DNA of 64,000 nt from Myrica gale. Its lineage: Eukaryota > Streptophyta > Magnoliopsida > Fagales > Myricaceae. The position numbers and the translations under genes were made by a program. The notes below the pieces were generated by a model. That model was given only the letters and a program-made list of their open reading frames with translations. It did not search any database and was not told the origin of the DNA. Each line of letters begins with the position of its first letter. Position 1 is the first letter of the stretch. The stretch covers positions 1,798,001 through 1,862,000 of the forward strand of contig OZ005614.1 in assembly GCA_963930655.1 (NCBI GenBank), written 5' to 3'. Of the stretch, positions 50,431-61,200 are shown piece by piece.

Positions 50431-50929
50431 AAAGTACTACAAACCCTTTAAGACCTCTAAAAATCTTTGATCTGATACTTACCCAATTTCGGAACAACTG
50501 TACAGAATTCGAACACATATTAGGAACAAAAATAACATAAGATATAGAAAAAAAGAACAATAAACAGTGGATGCCAATAGCTGCTGATTCATATCAAATT
50601 GACGGAAGATCATTTGAAGTTGAAAGGTACACACTTGTACGGCAAATAACCAATTTTGTTTGTTTGTTTGTTTATCCTTTTGTAAGAAACATTGGACTTG
50701 AACGTAATCATAAATGCGGAGGGAATTTTTAATGTACCTGTTACCCAAAAAAATAAATTAATGTACCCTATTAATTGTAATCCCCTCGAAAACTACGGTG
50801 GTGGTGGGGACACAGGTCCTCCTTTCGGGAGTCGGGACCGCGAGGGAATTGAAGTTGCCTACCCCGAGGCATCGGACTCGGCCACGTCGACACTTTGAAT
50901 TCCCAAGTCCACTGACATTTATTAAAGAG

Positions 50930-51365
50930 TTTGGGATGTTTGTTTGTAAATTTTAAGATATTTTTAAAATTAAATATTATGTTTTTAAAAAATTAAAAAA
51001 AAATATATAAGGCAGGTTAATTTGCAAAATATTCTAAAATGCAATTAATATACAAAACAACATTCATAATCTTAAGAATTTATACACAAATATAAATATT
51101 TTTTAATAATTTTTCACACAAATTTTAATATTTTTTAAAAAATTATAATAAATATTTTATCTCTAAACTTTTTCACCTAACTCTAATATTTTTTTATTAA
51201 ATAATTATATCAATTCATTTTTTTATAATTTTTTACAAACTCCTACAAAAATTAAATATCTTTAAAAAAATTATACAAAAACTTTTAAAATTTAATCTAT
51301 ATAAAATTTACAATTCTATTAAAATATTAAATTTTTTTACAAAACTAACCTCCCATACATTTTAA
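50930..51365. repeat. AT-rich MITE-like element
   Basis: Begins near GGATGTTTGTTTGTAAATTTT. Continues with repeated AATATTTTTTAA, CTTTTTCACCTAACTC and TAATTTTTTACAAACTCC motifs, and ends near AAACTAACCTCCCAT. Related in motif content to 4585-4920 and to the 54.7 kb copy. Confidence 0.4.
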
Positions 51366-51375
51366 AATTTTAAAA

Positions 51376-51538
51376 TATATTTAACTCGGTCGAATTTTCA
51401 AACATTACCAGAAAAAAGGGTGAGAGCGGTGAAGATTTCGCATAAATTTCGGTTTGTATATTTAACTCGGTCGAATTTTCAAACATTACCAGAAAAAAGG
51501 GTGAGAGCGGTGAAGATTTCGCATAAATTTCGGTTTGT
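51376..51538. repeat. Perfect 81-bp tandem duplication
   Basis: Two adjacent identical copies (51376-51456, 51457-51537) begin TATATTTAACTCGGTCG and end CGGTTTG. No gene is nearby. Confidence 0.9.
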
Positions 51539-51985
51539 TGATTGCATCGCCCCCTGCTTGCACGTATGGCGCGTGATTCTCACGCTTAGACTTTTCAATC
51601 TGCAGTTTGCACGGTTTGGTTTTGCCGTACATACTCGTACCCCCGCATGGCCGCATCAAAAGATAAAAAGACCCTGACTAAAATTTTTTGTTTGTTGGAA
51701 AGTTACTCGCAGAGGCACCCCCGATATGTCTCTCGAAGCTATGATTTAGGGCTGCACAATCTCAGGTATTGATTTTTGCCAAAATTGACACATAAACCGA
51801 ACAGGCCGTTTTTTTAAATAATTTTCATTTATACCGACACCGTTAAGGATAAAAATTGGCCCTTAGCGGTGGCGGTTTAGCGGTTATCCTACATTCATAT
51901 TGAGCCATTTTCTTAGCATTTTACGCACCTGAATAAATGTATCTTTTTTCTGTTGGTCCATTAATCACATATCAAGAAAATATAA

Positions 51986-52354
51986 GGGATAAATACACTT
52001 AGCCCCCCTTATCTTTGTGGTCATTTACACTTTGCACCCCGATATTTAATTTTTGATACATTTGACCCATTATCTTCCACATTTTTTCAATGTGGACCCC
52101 GTACCCAATTTGGCTGTCTAAATTGACGGATTTCGTCAACACATGCACCGGTTGATCGCTACATTCACCGGTTGACCGCTACATGAAGCAGTCGACCGAC
52201 TCGTCATGCCTCTAACGCTACCTTTGTAGCGGTCGACCAGTTCACGTGTTGACGAATTTTAGAGTATATAATGGGTCTAATGTATCAAAAATAAAACATC
52301 GGGATGCAAAGTCGAAATGACCACAAAGATAAGGGGGCTAAGTGTATTTATCCC
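51986..52354. mobile_element. Mutator-like MITE, 369 bp
   Basis: Inverted ends GGGATAAATACACTTAGCCC and its complement extend inward for over 100 bases with few mismatches, including CTTATCTTTGTGGTCATTT. They are flanked by AAAATATAA and AAAATCTAA (8 of 9). The core carries repeats of CACCGGTTGAYCGCTACAT. The length of the inverted repeats and the 9-bp duplication suggest Mutator type. No coding content. Confidence 0.75.
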
Positions 52355-52717
52355 AAAATCTAAACTAATGAAATCCAAAACAAAATCCTTGATTCCCAAT
52401 GGGAAGACAGAAACACAATCAATAATTAAAATATGAAATTGAGAGTCTTTCCTTGAGCCAAGTTTGTGACACATTTTATTTGTCTCAGTGCTATCCCTGT
52501 CAATTTTCATTTTATACATAGTTATGACAGCAAAACTGGAGTATCAGTAGTAGATTATAGAAGAGACCAAGCTACTTGAATGAAATAAAGAGCCAGAATA
52601 CTTTCAAAATAACAATTACCTTACTGGACCTTGCATGTGCCACAGAAAACTAGGTTTGATCCTTTATAACTGGAAAGGAAGAATCACCAGTACCTTCCTT
52701 ACACTATCATGCATAAG

Positions 52718-52892
52718 TTACTGTAAATTTGTCTGTGCAGTAGAGCATAAAATGGCAAAGGTAGGCCCTGAATAGGCATAGTGAACAAAGTTGAGGCTTG
52801 CCTTTTCATACACATACAATTTTCCTTCGACATGAGCAACAACAAAAGTGCCATCACCTTTTGGAACCCATGCAATACTGGTACATCGACCG
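52718..52892 (-). pseudogene. WD40 protein fragment (WDR20/CreC-like)
   Basis: On the minus strand, after an AG at 52894-52893, one exon-like frame reads RCTSIAWVPKGDGTFVVAHV then EGKLYVYEK. This matches the start of the WD40 region of plant CreC/WDR20-like proteins (for example Arabidopsis At2g37160, from memory). The frame then loses similarity and stops at 52718. No neighbouring exons were found, so it is an isolated fragment. Confidence 0.65.
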
Positions 52893-52991
52893 CTGAAAAT
52901 AACTCATTAGTTTTTACATAATAGTAACTACTTCAGGCAAACACACACGTATCAATATACAGAACATTGTATTATAATATGAGTACATTTT

Positions 52992-53003
52992 TTTCTGATA
53001 AGC
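52992..53003 (-). mobile_element. 12-bp retroposon tail with 16-bp target duplication
   Basis: TTTCTGATAAGC (minus strand GCTTATCAGAAA) lies between AATATGAGTACATTTT (52976-52991) and AATATGAATACATTTT (53004-53019), which have one mismatch. Confidence 0.45.
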
Positions 53004-53279
53004 AATATGAATACATTTTATTCCTTTGACAATACGAAGCCAAAAGAAAATGTCATGATTTTCAACACCAAAATTATATACTCTAAAATTCGTCTGCCTC
53101 CTTATATGGGCTTGTTTCCCAAACATAGAAAATAGTTATAGGATCCAACCTACAAATCATACCATTAAATATTATACTTGAATATACATCAAAAGTTTCA
53201 ACATTGATGCATAAGTTGGGGCTCAAAGTGAATTGGCTCATTAAAATGTAGAAACTAAACTAAAACAATAAAATAAAAT

Positions 53280-53462
53280 AATAAAAAAATCTCGATTTCC
53301 CGGTACTCTAGAACCAGGTGCCGGGTAAATTGGAAATCGGAAAAACTCCCGGTTTAAAAAAAAAAAACGAAACTTACACCGGCACCGATTAGACCAGGTA
53401 TTGGGAACTCGGTGCCGGTGTCAATGCCACCGGAATTTTTCGGTGGCACTGAGCAGCCCTAC
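53280..53462. repeat. GC-motif repeat resembling a hAT subterminal region
   Basis: Several copies of CCGGT/ACCGG-type words, including GGTGCCGGGTAAATTGGAAA, ACACCGGCACCG and CTCGGTGCCGGTGTC, end in GAGCAGCCCTAC. It is similar in style to the 38.1 and 48.2 kb elements but without a matched second end. Confidence 0.3.
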
Positions 53463-53464
53463 TA

Positions 53465-54630
53465 TAACCTCATCCTCCTCGACCTTATTATTTTTGAAGT
53501 ACGCGTGGACATAATTTTAAATCTACTGTCCAACTAGCGATAACTTAACTTATAATTTATAGAAAGAGTAAATTCATCAGTTAAACAAGTTTTAATTTAA
53601 TAATGATGGCTTCCAAGAGTTTTAATTCAATAGATATTCAAAAGTTATGTGATCGTTTGGAGTATTCAGGAATCAAATGAGAGTTTAAATCTTATCACAG
53701 GTGAGGATTTTAATTTAATTGATATTTAAATTATGAGATCCATTCGTATTTAACAAATAAGTGTAAGTTTAAATCTTATCACATGTAAGAATTTTAATTT
53801 AATTTAGTATTTAAGTGGTAGGATGATTATGAGTATTGGAGAATCATGTTTATTAAATTGTTAGAGAATGTAATTTAAATAATAAAATTATTTATTTTTA
53901 TCAGTTTAAATTATTAGATAAATGATAAATTGATGATATAGTATCGGGTCAGATCCTGAGTTTTAAATCTAATTTCGCATTTCACTTTAAGTTTAAATTT
54001 TAATAAAAAAGTAATAAATTCATAATAAGATAAAAAAAATGAGAAGACAAAAAGACATAAAGAGAAGAATGTGACACAAAAGGAAGGTAGTCCCAACCTA
54101 TAAATGGAGGAAACATAACCATAAGTGATGTCGGACAATTATATTTGCGAGACAGTTATGATTTTTATTTATAAAATAAGTCTTTAACTCTACAATATTG
54201 GCCACCCGAGAATGCGAGTTTAGTTTTATTAAATGGGAAGGAACGAGATCTTGTTAAAAATGGAAGCTGAAATCAAGCCTTGCAATCTTGTTACTTTCGA
54301 TTTGGGAGGTATATATGAAAAGGGTATAGATGGAATCTTTCGACCACGCCCCCTTATTTTCACAAAGGTCCTGTCGTTTTCTCTGCACGTTGAACAGAAG
54401 AAGCAAAGTATAATATTTAACTCCGTCGGTTGCTTGTAAACAGGGATAAAGGCGAGACAGTTCATATTTTTTTCACCAAGATTTAATTATGCCAAAAATT
54501 GATCCTCAATTTGTCTCGTAAAAATTAAATGGAGAATAAAAGGTGTGTAAACAGGACAATGTAATTAGGGTTTTGGCTATTGCCATGCATGGCCTTGCTC
54601 GTTTTCATAAAAAAATTAGAATGATTATGG
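53465..54630. other. Intergenic, no gene seen
   Basis: AT-rich with loosely repeated ATCTTATCACANGTNAGGATTTTAA motifs near 53690-53810. No recognisable gene. Confidence 0.4.
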
Positions 54631-54632
54631 TG

Positions 54633-54635
<3 letters not shown>

Positions 54636-54676
<41 letters not shown>
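54636..54676. repeat. (AT)20 microsatellite
   Basis: About twenty uninterrupted AT units. Confidence 0.9.
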
Positions 54677-54678
<2 letters not shown>

Positions 54679-54734
54679 TTGTAATTTCAAAAAATTTGTT
54701 GGTGAAAAAATAAAGTTTACCAAGTCCGAGCATG

Positions 54735-55145
54735 TTTGAGTCCTAATTAATTGGGCTCAAAATTTTAGGTTTACTATTAAAAAATTCACCACATAATTTA
54801 TTATTATTATAATATTTATTAAAAATCTTCTCTCTCTTCACTTTTTCACCAACTCCAATAACATTTCTTTACTTTATAATATTTTCCAAATCCCAATAAC
54901 CAAAATTTTCACCCTCAAACATACAATTATCACTCAAAAATTTGGGTATGATTTTAAAAATTAAAAATAATCTTTTTTCTCTATTAAATTATTTATTTTT
55001 ATTTGTAATATTCATTTTTTACTAACTCTAGTAAATTATTTTAATTTTTTCATCCACTCTTATACTCAAAATATTATATAAATTAATAGTACAAAAATTT
55101 CAGTAGGTGTGAAAATTTGTTCCCTTTTTTTTGTCAACCAAACTC
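54735..55145 (-). repeat. MITE, family copy G (inverse of copy B)
   Basis: Its reverse complement matches 12833-13085 closely over roughly 200 bases, including GGTGAAAATTTTGG, AAAATATTATAAAGTAAAGA and ATTATGTGGTGAATTTTTTA. The portion after about 54960 may be a second, more diverged copy. Confidence 0.6.
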
Positions 55146-55677
55146 AGCCAAAAGGTATTCTAAAATAATAGTAAAAACGAACGAGGAGATAAACTTGTCT
55201 GGTTTAGGTAAAACTTTAAACTTATTTAAATCATTTAAACCAGTAGCCTGTTTATATTAGGAAGAAAGTGGAAGGAAATTTTCTTTTAAAAAAGTAAAAT
55301 CATAAAAAAATAAAGAGAAGAACAAAAAGACGCCAAGTGGCTAAAGGCCTAAAAGTATACAAACCTGATCAAACTCACGCGCGGCATTCGGGCGTGTCAT
55401 AAGTCAAAAGGGTAAACGGGGCATAAAGTGCGGGTTTGGGGGTTGGTGTCCCACGGGAGAGCATCGTCATTCGTCCCCAATATAAAAATTACGGAGTCTT
55501 CTTCTCTTGTGCAAAGTCCGGTATAAAAATCAAAGGGGCCAAGAAGGAACTCATAGCGTCCTTGACAATTATCGCTGCTAGACTAGTATCTCTCCGCTTC
55601 ATTTTTTTTTCTTTTTCAATTTCTTTATTATATATCTGTTGGCCGTAGTGGTTGCAGTCCTTCTACTGTCCTTGCAT

Positions 55678-55684
55678 TATAAAT
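55678..55684 (+). promoter_or_regulatory. TATA-box candidate for the H+-ATPase gene
   Basis: TATAAAT, 75 bases upstream of the start codon at 55759. It would give a very short leader, so an upstream promoter is also possible. Confidence 0.3.
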
Positions 55685-55758
55685 TCGGGTTCTCTCGCTT
55701 AAGGGGCTTCTGATCAGATTAGGTCTCTTCTTGCCTGAGCTCCTCCCCAGCTGCTATC

Positions 55759-58257
55759 ATGGCTGGCGATAAAGGCATCAGTCTCGACGAGATCAAAAAC
55801 GAGTCCGTTGATCTGGTACTCCTCCTCTGTCTATCTCTGCGTGTGTTATCTGTTTGGTTTCTGGGAAAATAGAGTACAGGAGAAAGAAAAAACGCTTACT
55901 GAATCCGAAAGTTTTACCATTTGTACTGATAGGTTAAAGGATTCCACTCAAGCAATCCATGCATGTGGATTACTGTTTGTTTCCTTTGTATTTCATATGC
56001 TTTGAGCTTGAAATGTTTGAGAACCATTTCATTTTGTATTTTTTTAGACGTAATTCAATTCTATTGGATGAGGTTGGATTCAATTTTGCGACAACCTTTT
56101 CCGTAATTTTCTTTTATTATGCTTTTTAACATTTTTTATTAGTAAAAGGGGAAACGAAAGATCTCCATGTGTTAGTCGTAGTGTTCGTAATAGTCTTTGA
56201 TTTTAAGTTTGATTTCGAAAATAATTCTTTCTGTTCTCTATCGGCGGCGGAAGTTTCGGCTGTTTCTCGGAGACAACTCTTTCTTCGTGTCATATCGGCG
56301 ACGGTCCTGATGATGGATTGTGCATGAAAGAAGGCAGCTTTTTAGTCTATAGTAACTGCATCAGGAGTTTACAGGACACGTGGCCCATTTTGTCGTGGCC
56401 CGAAGAGATTGGTTGGACGGTCCTAATGTCACTATATTTATGTTTGCGAACATTTAAAGCGTTTCCTTGAAGCCCGAAAATCTAGGAATTATTTCGATCA
56501 TACAAAAGGAAATATTTTTGTATTTTGGGATAAGGAAAAAATGGTAATCTACGATCGGTGCACCCAATCACATGGAATCCGCGGGTTGACAACGCACGCT
56601 TCGTTCAGAGAACGTGGCTGGCTGGGGAATCAAACCATAAAGGACGTTTCCACTTTCATCGTCACTCGCTACCAGTGCGGCGTGTGCGACACGGAACAGT
56701 ATTTTTCTCCCTCAATGATTATTTCGGGACATCTCCTGTAGTTGAAAGTTAAATTTTTTTTTTTTTTTTTCTAAGTAGTTGAAAGTTAATTCTACTTCGC
56801 ATTAAAATAGCTTATATCACAGCTAGTACCGTGTTGTTGCTGTTTTGTTAGGCTGTACTGGTCTGCCTCCACTCTGTCTTTCAGATTTATTTTATTTTCG
56901 GACTTTGTAGTGCTTCCGTAGTACTTTTTGTACCTTTACGCATTTTATAATATTTCGTAACTATTTTTTTAAATCGAGAGTGAAATTCCTTCGGGGGTTT
57001 AAAATATGCCAAACCTGTATGCCGAGCAACCTTATTTGAGGTACTAGTTAACAGGAGTGACTAGTTAACAGGAGTGATTTTTGGAGTTCAAATCAGTTGA
57101 ATTCAAGGAAAGAGACGATTTAGTTGACTCATTACTTGTTGTATTTTCAAATTCACATGGGCACTGTGCTTGGGCTGATCATATTATATTATATTTGGTA
57201 CATTAAACTTTTGATAGTGTTTTTTTTTCTTGATGATATTGTGTTTAACTTAATTGTAGTAATTATAGTCACTGAAATTATTTTATAGATTTCTTTGTTG
57301 GACTCGTTTAGGATCGTAAGTATTCTTTGTATGACTTTATTATGCGAATGTTTTGCTAATGGAACTGAGAGAGTTAATTTTCATATCAAACCTATGTGCA
57401 ATAACTATCCTTTTTCCATTCTCACATTGCCTGTATCTTTCTCGAGTAATGGGGAAAGCCCAGAGCTTCTCCATCCCAGAGTAAACTAATTGCCATGGTG
57501 GCTTCAAAATAGTTGTAGAAAAACCAACGGGGTTGGTTAAAGAAACTAGTTACACTGCAAAAAACATGTCAATCCTCTTATAGCTGACCTGCAACAACAT
57601 ATGGAAATCGAGTTGGCAGGAACTTTAGGCTTTTTTTAAGGTGGTAACTTGATGAGTGCACTTGGTTAATTCCATTCTGGTTACAAGAGTACTTTTGGGT
57701 CATTTAGTCCATTCCTGCAAAGAATGTTAAACATTGGATTTTTCTGTTAACAGGAACGCGTTCCAATTGAGGAAGTGTTTGAGCAGTTGAAATGTTCAAG
57801 GGAAGGTCTAACATCAGAGGAAGGAACCAACAGGCTTCAAGTTTTTGGACCAAACAAACTAGAAGAGAAAAAGGTCCTCCACATGACGACTAATACATGG
57901 CTATTTTTTCTCTTCTGCATTTTACTTTACTGTTGGTTCATTTGGGTTAGAAGGCAATAGTTTCATGTTTTATTAACAGGAAAGCAAACTTCTCAAGTTT
58001 CTGGGTTTTATGTGGAACCCATTGTCCTGGGTCATGGAAGTTGCTGCTATCATGGCTATAGCCTTGGCAAATGGCGATGGAAGGCCTCCGGACTGGCAGG
58101 ACTTTGTTGGTATTCTTGTCCTGTTACTGATCAATTCAACAATCAGTTTCATCGAAGAAAATAATGCTGGTAATGCAGCTGCAGCCCTTATGGCGGGTCT
58201 TGCTCCCAAGACTAAGGTAAAAAACACATTTGCAAACTGTATGCTCAAGTTGGAGTT

Positions 58258-58294
<37 letters not shown>

Positions 58295-61200
58295 TAGTTT
58301 GATAATTTCTAGTGCTGACAAAATTCAGGTTCTGAGAGATGGTCGATGGAGTGAACAAGATGCTGCAATCTTGGTTCCAGGAGACATTATCAGCATTAAA
58401 TTGGGGGATATTGTCCCTGCTGATGCTCGACTGCTAGAGGGTGATCCGTTAAAAATTGATCAATCTGCTCTAACCGGGGAATCCCTTCCTGTCACCAAGA
58501 ACCCATCAGATGAAGTATTTTCCGGCTCAACATGTAAACAGGGTGAAATAGAGGCAATCGTAATAGCCACTGGTGTCCACACCTTTTTCGGTAAAGCTGC
58601 ACATTTGGTCGACAGCACCAATCAAGTTGGCCACTTCCAGAAAGTTCTTACTGCAATTGGTAACTTCTGTATCTGTTCAATTGCTGTCGGAATTGTTGTT
58701 GAGCTTATAGTCATGTATCCAATCCAGCACCGTAAGTATCGGGATGGAATTGACAATCTACTGGTTCTGTTGATTGGAGGAATTCCTATTGCCATGCCAA
58801 CTGTTTTGTCTGTCACAATGGCTATTGGTTCCCACAGGCTCTCTCAGCAGGGTGCTATTACGAAGAGAATGACTGCCATTGAGGAAATGGCTGGCATGGA
58901 TGTCCTTTGCAGTGACAAAACAGGGACTCTAACCCTGAATAAGTTGAGTGTTGACAGAAATCTGATTGAAGTGTTTGCTAAGGGTGTGGAGAAAGAGCAT
59001 GTTATGCTTCTCTCAGCAAGGGCTTCTAGGACTGAAAATCAAGATGCTATTGATGCTGCTATTGTAGGGATGCTTGCCGATCCCAAGGAGGTATAGTTTG
59101 AACCCCACCCCCAACCCCCCCCCCCCCAAAAAAATGAAATTGGTGCATAAAATTGTTTTTCGAATGAGTCACACCATATAGTATATTATTGTTAATTGGG
59201 CAGGCACGAGCTGGTATCAGAGAGGTTCATTTCCTCCCGTTCAACCCTGTAGATAAGAGGACTGCTCTGACCTACATTGATGAGAATGGTGATTGGCATC
59301 GTGCTAGTAAAGGTGCTCCTGAGCAGGTAGCCTGTTTTTTCCTAATTGTCATATTTTACATAGAGATATCTGCGAGATTAGTATTCATGTGGTTGTAATC
59401 TCATAAAATACAGATAATAACCCTTTGCAACTGCAAGGAGGACATTAGGAAAAGGGTTCATGCAGTGATTGATAAGTTTGCTGAACGAGGCCTTCGATCT
59501 TTAGGTGTTGCAAGACAGGTTTGATCAAATGCAGCATTTATGTATATCTCATGTTGGCGTTAGTTCAAAACCAATCTATTGACGCCCTTATGATATTTGC
59601 CTGCAGGAAATACCTGAGAAGACAAAAGATAGTCCAGGGGCACCATGGCAATTTGTTGGTTTGTTGCCTCTGTTTGATCCTCCCAGGCATGACAGTGCAG
59701 AAACCATCAGAAGAGCACTTAACCTCGGTGTGAACGTAAAGATGATTACTGGTAGATCTCCTGCAAAAACCAGTCCCCTCTATGCTTGTATTGGTTGTTA
59801 CATTTCATAATATTTACTCACTTTTCTGTCGATTTTCAGGGGACCAGCTTGCCATAGCCAAGGAAACAGGTCGTAGGCTTGGAATGGGAACAAATATGTA
59901 CCCTTCTTCTTCATTGCTTGGCCAAGACAAAGATGCTTCAATTGCAGCCCTCCCAGTAGATGAGTTGATTGAGAAGGCGGATGGATTTGCTGGAGTATTT
60001 CCAGGTATTCATATTTGTACATGTTTCCCTATTTTATTCCACCTGTACTATTCTGCTTCAACTACATCAATAGGTATTCATTAGTGAATGCTGCTGAATA
60101 GATTCTTCCTTCCCTTCCTCAGCAGTGTGCACTGAATGATCTATTAATATCAGCAATTTAATCCATTAATTTTTTAAGGTTATGACCATGCTTCCTTGTT
60201 CTAACTCTGCTTTGTAATTGTAGAGCACAAATATGAAATTGTGAAGAAGCTGCAAGAGAGGAAACACATTTGTGGCATGACTGGAGATGGTGTCAATGAT
60301 GCCCCTGCGTTAAAGAAGGCAGATATTGGAATTGCTGTTGCTGATGCTACTGATGCTGCTAGAGGTGCTTCAGACATTGTCCTCACTGAACCTGGTTTGA
60401 GTGTCATTATAAGTGCCGTGCTGACAAGCAGGGCTATTTTCCAGAGGATGAAGAATTACACAGTTAGTTAACTTTCACCTTCTTTGATTGCTGGTGGTTA
60501 ATGTTCACTATTTAAAAGGGGTCTAAGGCTCGCCTGTTTCGTTTTCTCTCATTTGCAGATCTATGCAGTTTCAATTACCATTCGTATAGTGGTAAACTTC
60601 CTATGCATTTGGAAAAATTTCATTGCAATTTAGGAACTCACTGGTAGATTCTAACATACGGGCTGATTATTCTCAATTTGGCAGTTTGGCTTCATGTTTA
60701 TTGCTTTGATATGGAAGTTTGACTTTGCACCATTCATGGTTCTAATCATCGCCATCCTTAATGACGGTGAGGCATCTGGGAATCTGTTTCTAATTGCAAT
60801 TTACCATACCTAACTTAGCATAAGAGCAATTCTGATTTTTTTTGGATTACTGTCTCTCTAGGTACAATCATGACAATATCAAAGGATCGAGTGAAGCCAT
60901 CTCCACAGCCAGATAGCTGGAAACTGAAAGAAATTTTTGCTACTGGCATTGTGCTTGGAGGTTACATGGCACTGATGACCGTGATATTCTTTTGGCTTAT
61001 GAAAGATACTGACTTTTTCTCGGTAATTATATATTTGTTTTTTGGTTCTTAGTTCTTCTTCCTATTGTGTCCTCAGGGCTTTAAGAGATGAATATGACAA
61101 TGATTGTAACAGTTTAATAAAGTGAATCAAAAAGAAAAGAAAAATCGAGCTATAACACTGGGTGTTCAATTTAGGAAGTTTGTATAACCGAGAAAGTCTC

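Noticed and set aside
56541..56752. Short frames in H+-ATPase intron 1
   Set aside because: They lie in a clearly defined intron and carry no family motif.
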